NCBI RefSeq assembly: GCF_007676705.1
Contig: NZ_VEBF01000005.1
Coordinates: 1-64,000, forward strand
Source: Paenibacillus xylanexedens
GTDB taxonomy: Bacteria; Bacillota; Bacilli; Paenibacillales; Paenibacillaceae
Length of the DNA stretch: 64,000 nucleotides
Reading direction: 5' to 3'
A program made the position numbers and the translations under genes. The notes under the pieces are model-generated. The model did no database searches. It was not told the DNA's origin and was given only the letters and a program-made list of their open reading frames with translations. Position 1 is the stretch's first letter. Each line of letters begins with the position of its first letter. This document shows, in pieces, positions 1-9,041 of this stretch.

Positions 1-257
1 CATCTTAACAGATGTCTTTTTTCTCTTGTCTACTAAAAGGGGATAATACCAAAATAGCGACTTCAATAGGAATATGTTCTTGTCCCTCGACAGTTGTATT
101 TGAATGCAACATCGGGAAAGTTGATCCCTCATCTGCTCAATTTCTTTCCAAGATGGTACGCAAATCTTATACTCCGCTTCCCTGCAATTTCTAACCAAGT
201 GTAGAAAAAAATTTACATGACTGCATGACTAGTTTCTTAAGAATCCAGGATACTCGA
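1..257. repeat. Dispersed repeat copy A, 3' of the germination operon
   Basis: No gene is supported here. Bases 51-92 closely match the ends of two longer repeats at 56023-56124 and 63715-63819: a half-site TAGCGACTTCAA, then a palindrome-like block around ATGTTCTTGTCCC, ending CTCGACA. As in the other two copies, it lies downstream of a minus-strand gene, here the GerC-type lipoprotein ending at 258. The left part of the repeat is degenerate, so the terminator hairpin seen in the other copies is not intact. Confidence 0.6.
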
Positions 258-1385
258 TTACTCTACTGCTCCAGTGGCGCCGATTCGAAGATCAACTTCC
301 ACATCAAAATGTGCTCGGGATAGTTCTTTCCCCCAGTTGGCCTGTGCTTCCTTGTATAAGGGATACTGATATGCCCTGGCATAAAAACCATACCCGAAAG
401 GATCGATATTATAGTTTTGGCACTTTTTAATAAGCGCCTCCATGCTTTTTTTCATTTCCTTGCTTAATTTATTTGCCATTTCCTCGGAATTTCCCAAAAG
501 TTCAAATTCAAGAAACTTTTCAGTTATGCTGACGATCGACTTCACTTTAATATTGAATTGAAATCTGCCATTTTCATGAGAGGATTTCGTTTTTACCGAT
601 ATGTCACCTAAAGTAAAACTCACTTTGTCGATGTTAAATGGCATGGTTTGTTGTAAATCATCAACTGGAAAAGTGAGACTGACCCCTGGTTCAGCTTCAT
701 TTTTCAAAATGTGAAGAAGTGACGTCTCCTGATAGGTCAGGGAAGTTCTGTACTCCCCTTTGCGGGATAAAAGAGTCGTGCCTTTTAGCATGATTTTATT
801 ATTTTCGATCTTGATTTCCGAGATGGAAGGCGTCATTGCTCGATCATACAGTTGTCTATGTAGCTCCTGCGCGGTTGTTTTTACAGTAGCTGAACTTCTG
901 CTCCCTGAATCGACAATCGCTTTTACAAATAAAGGTAACGGCGGCTGATCTTTGGCTTGAAAATTGAAAATATCCGCAATAGAACCGTCAAAAGCAACGA
1001 TCCGGTCGGTAATCGTATTGCGAGGATCGCGGAACGTGACATCAAGTATTTTAAACCAATCCTTATATTGGAGCAATTGTTTGCCTACAATGATGACTTG
1101 AAAATTACGTCCCGCAAGCGAACCCGAAAATTGGGCATCCTGCTGATTCCTCGACTGTCTTAAACCTTCTGCAATTCCTTCCCCTTCGCGGCTTTTCTTT
1201 TGAATGTCTTTGCTGAATACAGGTGCTGAAACATAATAGTGGAGCTTTTTATCTTTGACATCCAATCCAAGAGCCAAGGGAACCGTTGCATCTTCTAAAT
1301 TGGTTTTGTCATTGGCGCAACCTGCGAGCACAGCCAATAATATACAGCACACCATCGAGATAATGAATTTCCCGACCCATCTCAT
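258..1385 (-). CDS. Ger(x)C-family spore germination lipoprotein
   Basis: C subunit of a GerA-type germinant receptor, anchored by a lipid to the outer face of the spore inner membrane. The 375-residue product begins with a short positive region, a hydrophobic segment and a lipobox LAGC with the acceptor Cys near residue 22, followed by a soluble domain of the size usual for this family. The ATG overlaps the TGA of the upstream permease gene as ATGA, and a GGAGGGGGG ribosome site precedes it, so translation is probably coupled. It is last in an A-B-C operon. The nutrient recognised cannot be read from the sequence. Confidence 0.93.
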   Translation of the reverse strand: MRWVGKFIISMVCCILLAVLAGCANDKTNLEDATVPLALGLDVKDKKLHYYVSAPVFSKDIQKKSREGEGIAEGLRQSRNQQDAQFSGSLAGRNFQVIIVGKQLLQYKDWFKILDVTFRDPRNTITDRIVAFDGSIADIFNFQAKDQPPLPLFVKAIVDSGSRSSATVKTTAQELHRQLYDRAMTPSISEIKIENNKIMLKGTTLLSRKGEYRTSLTYQETSLLHILKNEAEPGVSLTFPVDDLQQTMPFNIDKVSFTLGDISVKTKSSHENGRFQFNIKVKSIVSITEKFLEFELLGNSEEMANKLSKEMKKSMEALIKKCQNYNIDPFGYGFYARAYQYPLYKEAQANWGKELSRAHFDVEVDLRIGATGAVE

Positions 1386-2476
1386 GTGCGTTGCCCCCCT
1401 CCCATCTTTTTGCGGATCGCTACATACAGAAGAACGCCTGCAGGCAGAACAAACTCCATGATAAATCCAATGTAATTAAGTGCGTAGTTTATTTGCGCAG
1501 ATTCAATAAAGCCAGGCCGATAGAGGAAAAAGCTAATTTCTATGACAATACACCACACGGCAAGGTGGTATCTTTCCTGCCCTTTTCCCACCAGCGACGC
1601 AGAGCATCTCGATACGAGATACATGGAGGGAATCCATATGCATGAGAACACAAACACATAAAATGCAATGAATACTACCTCTACCCGCTCAATAAACTGA
1701 AATTCAATGGACTTCATTATGCTAATTACCGGATCGTTATACTCCCCGATCTCATCAGGGCTAAAATACACGTAACAAATCAGGGTGATCCCCAAGTAAA
1801 CAATACAAGTGAGCGTGTTGGAGATTATCATGGCAGGTAGTGCCTTTTCTTTGTTAACTAGATGGGGGTAGAGAAACAAAACCAGACCGATGCCGAGCAT
1901 CGGATAGATCATAAATTTTATGGATGAAAGAACAGGAAACCATCCCTCTTTAAAAAGCGGCAGTAAATAGAGCCAATGTGCACGACTAAGTGTAGATACA
2001 TAAATGAACGGAATCCATAAGGAGAGTATCGTGACAATTTCGCTGTACCGCCCGATTGCCTGAAAGCCATGCTGCGCAATCTGGAATGTGGGGATGAGCA
2101 GCAGCAGGACTAGAACATAGATATATGTACTCGGCAATAACCATAATTTAATGACAAGTGAAGCAATCATATAACCGTCATATGCCAGAAGCAAATAATA
2201 GGCCATAAATATAAAAGAAGCTGCTTTTGCTGCCCACACGCCGATATAACGCTGAATCAATTCGAGTATTGTGCTGTCTGGATTATATTTCATCAGCTTG
2301 ACGATCACTATGGAGGCTAATGTTGCCAGCCCCCAGCCCAAAAAAATCACCATCCAGCCATCTGTCCCCGCATGCCTTGCAAGTTCTCTTGGAATAGACA
2401 AAAAAGCAACACTGATTTGGAAAGAAGAAATGATAAGAATGAATTGAAGCATCGTTACCGGGCGTAATGACTTCAT
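1382..2476 (-). CDS. GerB-family spore germination permease
   Basis: B subunit of the receptor, an APC-superfamily-like membrane protein of the endospore germination permease family. The 364 residues are almost entirely hydrophobic, with about ten membrane segments, and open with the family-typical N terminus (LRPVTMLQFILI) followed by SIPRELARHAG and DGWM. B subunits are thought to form the germinant-binding site together with A and C. The start lies 3 bases after the stop of the A gene; the stop overlaps the C gene by 4 bases. Confidence 0.94.
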   Translation of the reverse strand: MKSLRPVTMLQFILIISSFQISVAFLSIPRELARHAGTDGWMVIFLGWGLATLASIVIVKLMKYNPDSTILELIQRYIGVWAAKAASFIFMAYYLLLAYDGYMIASLVIKLWLLPSTYIYVLVLLLLIPTFQIAQHGFQAIGRYSEIVTILSLWIPFIYVSTLSRAHWLYLLPLFKEGWFPVLSSIKFMIYPMLGIGLVLFLYPHLVNKEKALPAMIISNTLTCIVYLGITLICYVYFSPDEIGEYNDPVISIMKSIEFQFIERVEVVFIAFYVFVFSCIWIPSMYLVSRCSASLVGKGQERYHLAVWCIVIEISFFLYRPGFIESAQINYALNYIGFIMEFVLPAGVLLYVAIRKKMGGGQRT

Positions 2477-2479
2477 GTT

Positions 2480-3973
2480 CTATTTATTCTCCTTCCATCC
2501 TCTGCTTTTCCCCTGTCTTTTTGACTGGCGTGAATTCGTGCTTACTGGGCGGTTGTTCATCATCCACAAAGGTACCCGCAGTATGGTATCCTTCCAATCC
2601 ATGGCCCTAAATGGGGCTATAGGCGTGCTATAGGAGATACCGAGCGAGTTTAATGTTATTAGCCGGCCGATGAAGCTCATCATGCCCACGACCAGTCCGA
2701 CAAACCCGAACCAGGTAGCTAGTATCATCATCATGAACCGCATGATGCGTACAGCTGCCATCATGTCTTGATTGGGAATAATAAAAGATGAAATAGCCGT
2801 AAAAGCCACCACGATAACCATTACATTGCTGATCAACCCTGCCTCCACAACTGCCTGTCCAATGACAATACCACCGACGATTCCTACCGTTTGTCCTACT
2901 GGAGCTGGAAGGCGAACTCCCGCTTCCCTTAGTATCTCAAGTGTTATTTCCATAATAATCGCCTCTACAAATGGCGGGAAAGGAACTTGCCCTCGTGACT
3001 CACCAAGCGTTAATAGGAGCTTCATTGGTATAATCTCAAAATGAAACGAAATGACGGATATAAAAATTCCAGGCAAAAAAATAGCGATGAAAAAGGCAAA
3101 AATGCGCAATATTCTGAGGAATGACGAAATGGACCATCGGGAACTGTAATCATCAACCGTCTGAAAAAAAGACATGAATGTAGCCGGTGCAACCAGAACA
3201 CTTGGCGAACCATCGACTACAACCACACAACGGCCCTGCAGTATTTGAGAAGCAGCCGTATCCGGTCTCTCTGTCGTAATCATTTGGGGAAGCAACGCAA
3301 GCGGTTGGTCCTCAATAAATTCAGCCAATTCTCCAGTGTTAATGATGGCATCCACCTCGATGGATTGAATCCGTTCTTCGAGCGCTTTAATGATGTCCGG
3401 TTGGGTCACATCTTCCAAATAAAGCAAAGATACTGGCGTTTGTCCCCGCTGTCCAACAATATACCGCTTCACCTTTAACTCTTTGTCCGCAATATAACGA
3501 CGGATCATGGCTATATTTTGAGAACCTGTCTCTATAAATCCTTGATGTGCCCCTTTCAGTGAGGGCTCCTGCTGAGGATCCTCAACAGCGCGTTGCGGAA
3601 ACCCTTTTGTATCCAATGCGTATGCAGTATTTCTTCCTTCAATAAATAACACGCTGTAGCCGAGTATAATGGAAAGTCTGAGCTCTTCCCACTTGGAGTG
3701 AGGTTTTACATAACCCACTGTTGTAATGAAATCTCCGGAGGGATTTCCGGTTTCTAGTTGAAGCGGAGCAAGAACATTTTGATTAAGCGACGTTTTGTCT
3801 GTCAATTCTTCCATATAGATTATAGCGGCTAGTTCTCCGGTCTGTTTTATGCATAATTTTCGGATGATTAAGTCGGGAGTATTCGTAAAGATTTCTTCAA
3901 TTCTACCCAAGGATTCATTCAAACTTTTGGTGATATTTTCCTCTTTCGTGTTCATGGCAGATTGTTCATCCAT
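2480..3973 (-). CDS. GerA-family spore germination protein
   Basis: A subunit of the same receptor. The 497-residue protein has a soluble N-terminal part (about 1-285) and a C-terminal membrane part with several hydrophobic helices (about 285-455) containing the family-conserved stretch LGESRGQVPFPPFVEAIIME and the later LRIMRF-like segment. The tail is basic. The ATG at 3973 has an excellent GGGAGG site seven bases upstream. It is first in the A-B-C operon, so the sigma-G-like promoter at 4008-4037 should drive all three genes in the forespore. Confidence 0.95.
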   Translation of the reverse strand: MDEQSAMNTKEENITKSLNESLGRIEEIFTNTPDLIIRKLCIKQTGELAAIIYMEELTDKTSLNQNVLAPLQLETGNPSGDFITTVGYVKPHSKWEELRLSIILGYSVLFIEGRNTAYALDTKGFPQRAVEDPQQEPSLKGAHQGFIETGSQNIAMIRRYIADKELKVKRYIVGQRGQTPVSLLYLEDVTQPDIIKALEERIQSIEVDAIINTGELAEFIEDQPLALLPQMITTERPDTAASQILQGRCVVVVDGSPSVLVAPATFMSFFQTVDDYSSRWSISSFLRILRIFAFFIAIFLPGIFISVISFHFEIIPMKLLLTLGESRGQVPFPPFVEAIIMEITLEILREAGVRLPAPVGQTVGIVGGIVIGQAVVEAGLISNVMVIVVAFTAISSFIIPNQDMMAAVRIMRFMMMILATWFGFVGLVVGMMSFIGRLITLNSLGISYSTPIAPFRAMDWKDTILRVPLWMMNNRPVSTNSRQSKRQGKSRGWKENK

Positions 3974-4007
3974 TACCCTTACCTCCCTTCTTCCAGCAAC
4001 ATTTCCT

Positions 4008-4037
4008 TATTATGACGATTATTCTCCTCGATATACA
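4008..4037 (-). promoter_or_regulatory. Candidate sigma-G promoter of the germination operon
   Basis: On the minus strand, TGTAT (4033-4037) is followed after exactly 18 bases by CATAATA (4008-4014), 35 bases before the gerA-type start codon. This fits the forespore sigma-G pattern of gHATR, 18 bases, CATnnTA, the usual class for GerA receptor operons. It is a pattern match only. Confidence 0.55.
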
Positions 4038-4229
4038 TCGCGGTTTGTTCGCAGGTACACTTTACAATTTGAAGTCAACGTTTCATCTCCGTCAGATCAC
4101 TATTTCGAAAGGTATTTATGTGCAAATATTCCGTTTCCGAAAAACAGTTACATATCATCGGAGTAAAGATACAATCATATTTCGTTTTATCCTGCACTTC
4201 AGTATTCATCATAAGTACACATACAAGAA

Positions 4230-4249
4230 AGCAGCCCTTGCGGGCTGCT
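4230..4249 (-). terminator. Terminator of the sulfoquinovose operon
   Basis: A perfect 8-bp stem AGCAGCCC/GGGCTGCT with a four-base loop lies 77 bases after the last gene of the minus-strand cluster and is followed on that strand by TTTCTTG. It separates this cluster from the germination operon promoter. Confidence 0.75.
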
Positions 4250-4325
4250 CCTTAAAACGCTCTGAGAGTTCTGTATTAGATGTGCTTTTTCTTGCTGTCA
4301 GCCTCTTCCCCTTCCTTTTGAAATC

Positions 4326-5228
4326 TTACAAAATAAATGAAAAAACAATCGGAAGTGTAATAAGGCTTACCACAGTACTTACCAAAGTGGCACCCGAAAC
4401 AAATTCAGGTTCAGTACCATATTGGAGGGCATACATTGTCGTATTCGCTGCAGTCGGCATGGCCGCCATAATAATCATGATCTGTTTTACCATTGGATCC
4501 ACTGGAAGTACTAAGGTGAATAGATATGCAATAAACGGGGAGATCATAAGCTTAACTAGCAAAGAATAGCCAAGTCTTGTTTCCTTCATGTTCTTAAGTG
4601 AAATATTAGCAAGCTGCATCCCTAGCACAATCATGATCGTAGGAATAGCGGCATCCGCGACCAAACTAACCGCCTCTAACACAGCACTGCTCAGCGGTAT
4701 TTGTAACAATTGAAATGAGGCCCCCAAGATACCTCCGTATACAATTGGCATCCGCTTAACCGCTCGTAATGCAGAGCCGATTCCATCTCCTTCCGGACTT
4801 CCTTTGGCAGCATAATATACACCTACTGTACACATCACAATCTGTTGAATGACCATTAAGACGATAGCTGCATCAAGCCCGGTCGCTCCGAATAACAACA
4901 GCACGACAGGAGTACCATAATTCCCGTTGTTCATGAAGGAAGAAGCCAGAATAAGGCCACAAGTTTCTTTCATCGAATACTTTTGAAAATATGCGAGCAG
5001 ATAAACAATCAAGATTAAGAAAAAGCACAAGGCAAACGTATAAATCGTAAGATACAAATAATCCATATTAAAATCTGTCGTATAAAACGTGCGGAATACC
5101 AATACCGGAGACATTAAATATAACGCCATTTTTGATATATTTTTCGTTTCAAATCCTATTCTCTTCTGCCCTACATAACCGATCGCAAAGATTCCGAATA
5201 TAGGGAGTAGTATAGATAGAAATTGCAT
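4326..5228 (-). CDS. AEC-family (auxin efflux carrier type) transporter, probable sulfolactate exporter
   Basis: Integral membrane protein of about 300 residues with roughly ten hydrophobic segments in two halves. The family signs are an N-terminal LPIFGIFAIGYVG and the NNGNYGTPVVL stretch. AEC proteins move organic anions. As last gene of the sulfoquinovose cluster, the likely cargo is 3-sulfolactate, the end product this pathway must excrete; that assignment is inference. I place the start at the ATG at 5228, which has AGGTGA seven bases upstream, rather than the GTG at 5237. A 79-base gap separates it from the dehydrogenase gene, so the two are probably cotranscribed. Confidence 0.85.
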   Translation of the reverse strand: MQFLSILLPIFGIFAIGYVGQKRIGFETKNISKMALYLMSPVLVFRTFYTTDFNMDYLYLTIYTFALCFFLILIVYLLAYFQKYSMKETCGLILASSFMNNGNYGTPVVLLLFGATGLDAAIVLMVIQQIVMCTVGVYYAAKGSPEGDGIGSALRAVKRMPIVYGGILGASFQLLQIPLSSAVLEAVSLVADAAIPTIMIVLGMQLANISLKNMKETRLGYSLLVKLMISPFIAYLFTLVLPVDPMVKQIMIIMAAMPTAANTTMYALQYGTEPEFVSGATLVSTVVSLITLPIVFSFIL

Positions 5229-5307
5229 TTCATTCACCTACATTTAAGTTAATTGCATAGAAAAAAACCTAGAAACAAAATATGCCTCTAGGCTGGGTAT
5301 CCATAAC

Positions 5308-6741
5308 TCACAGATTAAAGACGATGATCCGTTCCTCTGTCATTTCTTCTATTGCATATTTAGGGCCTTCTTTACCATTACCACTTTTCTTGACTCCACC
5401 ATATGGCATATGGTCTACACGATATGCAGATGCATCATTCACAATAAGACCGCCTACTTCAATTTCACGCGCTGCCTTCATGGCGAAGTTCAGGTCATTG
5501 GTGAACAAACCTGCTTGCAGACCATACTCGGAATCATTCACACGTAAAATGACTTCTTCTTCACTAGAGTAAGTAGCAACAGCAACCACTGGTCCAAAGA
5601 CTTCTTGTCTGCACACTTTCATATCATCGAGAACGTTGCTCAAAATGGTAGGATAGTACATGGACCCTTCACGTTTGCCACCAATCTCAATCCGCGCTCC
5701 TTGTTCAACGGCTTCGTTAACCCAAGCCTCTACCCGTTGCGCTTCACTGAGACGAATCATTGGACCAACATCCGTTTTCTCATCCAAGGGGTTTCCAACT
5801 ACGATTTTCTTCGTATTCTCAATGAACTTGGCAAGAAAAGATTCATATACATTTTCATGCACATAGATCCGTTGCACTGAAATACATACCTGACCTGCAT
5901 TATTAAAACTTTTCTGCGAGACAAGCGCAGCAGCTTTATCTAGGTCAGCATCTCGATGAACGACAGTAGCGGAGTTATTCCCTAGTTCAAGTGCCACTTT
6001 ACGGAGTCCTGCCTTGGATCGAATTAACTCCCCGACACGAGGACTTCCTGTAAAAGTAAACATGTTGACATCATCGTTTTCCAATAACCATTCTCCTATT
6101 TGTGCTCCATCGCCTGTCAGTACATGCAAACGTCCATGGGGTAGACCAGCTTCTTTCAATACTTCTGCTAGCATGATTGCACATATAGGGGTTACTTCTG
6201 CTGGTTTTAATACTACGCTGTTACCCGCTGCAAGCGCAGGCCCAATCTTATGGCACACGAGATTCATTGGCACATTAAATGGAGTAATGGCTGCGATAAC
6301 ACCAACAGGGACTTTGACGGTAAAAGCCAATCGATTCTCCGAACCAGGGGCTGCTTCTACCGGAACACCTTCGCCCTGAATTCGTTTCGCTTCTTCAGCA
6401 GATACCTGCAGCGTTTGTGCTGCACGCTCTACTTCACCGCGGGATTCTCTAATGGGTTTGCCAACTTCTGCTGCTAAAATCTGAGCAAATTGCTCTTTTC
6501 TTGCGAGGAGCAAATCAGCTGCTTTTATCAATACTTTATAGCGTTCATAAGGAGCAAACGGCTCTTTCAATGCTTCTTTGGCGAACTTCACTGCCTGGTC
6601 AACATGTGCTTGCGTCGCCACAGCGACTTTAGCAGCAGGTTCTTGGGTGTATTTATTTTGCACCGTCATCGTTTCTGCAGTTGTTACCCACTCGCTGTTA
6701 ATGTACAGTCCGTATGTTTTCACTTCTATTTCGTTTACCAT
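5308..6741 (-). CDS. sftD: NAD(P)-dependent aldehyde dehydrogenase, probable 3-sulfolactaldehyde dehydrogenase
   Basis: Aldehyde dehydrogenase superfamily, 477 residues, the normal length. The catalytic Cys is at about 286 in NNAGQVCISVQR and the general-base Glu at about 252 in ALELGNNS; the nucleotide-binding FTGSPRVGELI lies between 229 and 240. In the sulfo-SFT pathway such an enzyme oxidises the sulfolactaldehyde released by the transaldolase to sulfolactate. The substrate is inferred from its neighbours; the family alone would allow other aldehydes. The ATG has AGGAGGAGTG just upstream and lies 20 bases after the regulator gene, in the same transcript. Confidence 0.88.
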   Translation of the reverse strand: MVNEIEVKTYGLYINSEWVTTAETMTVQNKYTQEPAAKVAVATQAHVDQAVKFAKEALKEPFAPYERYKVLIKAADLLLARKEQFAQILAAEVGKPIRESRGEVERAAQTLQVSAEEAKRIQGEGVPVEAAPGSENRLAFTVKVPVGVIAAITPFNVPMNLVCHKIGPALAAGNSVVLKPAEVTPICAIMLAEVLKEAGLPHGRLHVLTGDGAQIGEWLLENDDVNMFTFTGSPRVGELIRSKAGLRKVALELGNNSATVVHRDADLDKAAALVSQKSFNNAGQVCISVQRIYVHENVYESFLAKFIENTKKIVVGNPLDEKTDVGPMIRLSEAQRVEAWVNEAVEQGARIEIGGKREGSMYYPTILSNVLDDMKVCRQEVFGPVVAVATYSSEEEVILRVNDSEYGLQAGLFTNDLNFAMKAAREIEVGGLIVNDASAYRVDHMPYGGVKKSGNGKEGPKYAIEEMTEERIIVFNL

Positions 6742-6761
6742 TCAGATCACTCCTCCTAGCA

Positions 6762-7493
6762 TTATCGTGTAAGCTCAATATCGTAATGATATTTGTCGCT
6801 ACGGAATTTCGTCGTTGTATATTCAAGTGGCTTATCATCATAACCAAAACTTAGTCTTTGCATTTCCAGCAAAGCTTCTCCACCACGAATACCCAGTAAG
6901 TCGGCCTCGTATAAAGTCGCATTAATTGCAGACACCTTATCCTTAGCTCGTTTTAAATACACACCGTTACTCTCAAGAATCTCATAAAATTTGGCATCAT
7001 TTAAATCATGTTTCTCCAAAATCTTTCCTATGGAAGCTGGCCAACAAGAACGCTCAAGGGCGATCGGAGTCTCATCCGTAAAACGAATTCGTTCAATAAC
7101 AAGAATCTCTTCCCCTTCCTCCAGCTCAAGCATCGAAGTTTCATAATATAGATGACTCATAAAACCAACACGTAACAATCTGGAATTGGGTGTCAATCCT
7201 CGTTCGGTCGCTTCTTCAGCAAGACCCTTTAATCTACCTAAACTCCCTCCGAAAAGAGGCTGTGCCTTAACAACGGTTCCTCTACCTTGCGTTTTCTCCA
7301 GCAAACCATCTTGTACAAGCATATTGATAGCCTGTCGAAGTGTTGTACGGCTCACATCAAATTCTTGCATTAACTCCTGCTCTGTCGGTATAAGGTTACC
7401 TGGTGTCCATATCTTATCTTGTATTCTTTGGATAAGAACTTCTTTCACTTGTAAGTACAGAGCTGCCTGCTTATTAGGAACGTTCTTCAACAT
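6762..7493 (-). CDS. GntR-family regulator with UTRA domain, likely controls the sulfoquinovose genes
   Basis: 243-residue HutC-type regulator. The N-terminal winged helix-turn-helix (about 10-80) includes the typical PTEQELMQEFDVSRTTLRQAI, and the rest is the UTRA ligand-binding fold with LEEGEEILVIERIR and LERSCWP. It sits inside the operon it most likely represses. The effector would be a pathway sugar such as sulfoquinovose or sulfofructose phosphate-free intermediates; this is inference. Repeated TWACCTTT-type sites at 8993-9013, 12601-12630 and 14268-14298 are candidate operators. AAGGAG precedes the ATG. It starts 30 bases after the stop of the isomerase gene. Confidence 0.9.
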   Translation of the reverse strand: MLKNVPNKQAALYLQVKEVLIQRIQDKIWTPGNLIPTEQELMQEFDVSRTTLRQAINMLVQDGLLEKTQGRGTVVKAQPLFGGSLGRLKGLAEEATERGLTPNSRLLRVGFMSHLYYETSMLELEEGEEILVIERIRFTDETPIALERSCWPASIGKILEKHDLNDAKFYEILESNGVYLKRAKDKVSAINATLYEADLLGIRGGEALLEMQRLSFGYDDKPLEYTTTKFRSDKYHYDIELTR

Positions 7494-7523
7494 ATCAAAC
7501 TCCTTTTGCTTTCTTGGGATCTT

Positions 7524-8927
7524 TTAATTCTCGGATCCAACACCAGTTAGCAAATAAGAGGCCCTTTTCTCTTTAGTTCGCGGTGCAGCGTATAGTTTGG
7601 TATCAATACGAAGCATACGACCTAATTCAATGAGTTCATCTGCAACATCTCCATATACGAGCGCGAAGTGAGGTTCATAACCTGCGTGCATCATCTCATA
7701 GAGAGTTTCCGTTACATCTGTTTGTAAAGCGACTTCAACTGAAGTACCTGAAAAGGGCTGCTCCACATCTAGTGCCTTTCCTCTAAGAACTAAAAGGCGA
7801 TATCCTTCTGGAGTATGACTTACTCTAAAGATAGTCACTTCTCCTGCTTTTAATCCAAAATCCATGGCAAAACCTATTTTTCGATTCGGATGTACACCAG
7901 CTGTAGCACCTGTCGCTGGGTTAGCGAGAGAATAGGCACCAGCACCACAATGCCAGAACACAACCGAATTGGAATCTTCATTCACATGAACAAGATCGCC
8001 CAAATATGGTGCATTTCCTCCAGAAAGTTCTCTTAAAATAAACATGGATATGGAGCCGTGAATATCCGACTCACATGATGTAACCAACCCATCCTCCGTA
8101 AATTGAGAGAGTGTAGAGCAAGGTGCTGCTCCTAGTTCATTAAAGAAATCCGGCCAACAGCGCATCGCAAGGGCACTAATTTCTTCATGTTCAATTTGCT
8201 TTTTGATATACGTTGAGAACTGAGCAAACTTTTTGACCGTCTCATCCTTGCGATTAAGTCCAATAACTTGCTTTTCTGCTCGATCAACTTCAGGGGTCCA
8301 TTCTTCTTCGGGAAGATGTACGCATTCATCAAATGCTTGTTGCAGATCAAACTTCTGCAAAGAAACGCCAAGCGCCTTTTTAAGTTCAGGTTCATCGGTA
8401 TCCGAGAAAAAGAAACCTGGGGGATAGTCACCAACAACGCCTATTTTCATTTTGCTTAAGTCTTTTATGACCTTCATGACTTTCATTTCTTTGAACAAAC
8501 GGATTTGAAGAGCTTCCTCATCCGGATTTCCAAGCACAAAAGCAAAAGGATGGTTATGATTACGTAGCACGTTACTTGTGCTATTTCCTCCGGTGAGTGA
8601 ATTTAAGCGCAATCGCCCGCCTACACTCGGTTCACGGACCGACCATACAATCACAGGTTCGCGGAAATAATCCAAAATTTTGACCATGAATTCTCCATCG
8701 GCAAAAGTGACGCTTTGATAAAGGATTGTATCGATCTCCTGATCTTTCACCGATTCTAAAAAGTCCTTCAAATATTCTGGCGAGGTCAGGATCTGATTCG
8801 GGGCGATTACCCCATCTCCATATAACTTCGTCAGCCAATCTAAACTTTCTCTATAGTAGGTTTCCGCTATTTCCATATCAAATGTTAATCGTCCAATAGG
8901 TACATATAAAATAGTGGTTTGTGTCAT
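7524..8927 (-). CDS. sftI: Sugar isomerase-like protein, probable sulfoquinovose isomerase
   Basis: 467-residue soluble protein with the general make-up of L-fucose/L-arabinose isomerase relatives: an N-terminal Rossmann-like half containing TILYQSVTFADGEFMV and IVWSVREPSVGGRL, and a C-terminal beta-rich half with VFWHCGAGAYSLANP and EVTIFRVSHTPEGYRLL. In the transaldolase route an isomerase of this fold converts sulfoquinovose to 6-deoxy-6-sulfofructose. The reaction is assigned from family plus operon position (between the glycosidase and dehydrogenase genes). AAAGG lies 7 bases before the ATG and GGGAGG 13 bases before. The upstream gap holds an inverted repeat and a possible internal promoter. 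Confidence 0.82.
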   Translation of the reverse strand: MTQTTILYVPIGRLTFDMEIAETYYRESLDWLTKLYGDGVIAPNQILTSPEYLKDFLESVKDQEIDTILYQSVTFADGEFMVKILDYFREPVIVWSVREPSVGGRLRLNSLTGGNSTSNVLRNHNHPFAFVLGNPDEEALQIRLFKEMKVMKVIKDLSKMKIGVVGDYPPGFFFSDTDEPELKKALGVSLQKFDLQQAFDECVHLPEEEWTPEVDRAEKQVIGLNRKDETVKKFAQFSTYIKKQIEHEEISALAMRCWPDFFNELGAAPCSTLSQFTEDGLVTSCESDIHGSISMFILRELSGGNAPYLGDLVHVNEDSNSVVFWHCGAGAYSLANPATGATAGVHPNRKIGFAMDFGLKAGEVTIFRVSHTPEGYRLLVLRGKALDVEQPFSGTSVEVALQTDVTETLYEMMHAGYEPHFALVYGDVADELIELGRMLRIDTKLYAAPRTKEKRASYLLTGVGSEN

Positions 8928-8992
8928 GGAATTGCCTTTGCCTCCCTAATATAACCACCTCGAACATTGGTAACTATCATAATATCATACAT

Positions 8993-9013
8993 CATTACCT
9001 TTGCACGAGGTAA
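8993..9013. promoter_or_regulatory. Candidate operator before the isomerase gene
   Basis: A perfect inverted repeat TTACCT-N7-AGGTAA (8995-9013) lies about 70 bases before the isomerase start. The minus-strand sequence just downstream is AT-rich (TATGATATTATGAT, 8976-8990) and could be a -10 region, placing the repeat at the -35. The half-site TACCTTT recurs before the transaldolase and importer genes, so it may bind the local GntR regulator. Confidence 0.45.
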
Positions 9014-9041
9014 TTACGTGTCGAAGTGAAAAAACGTTAGA

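Noticed and set aside
4012..4569. 185-codon plus-strand frame between the germination operon and the AEC transporter
   Set aside because: Runs through the operon terminator and into the antisense of the transporter; no ribosome site.
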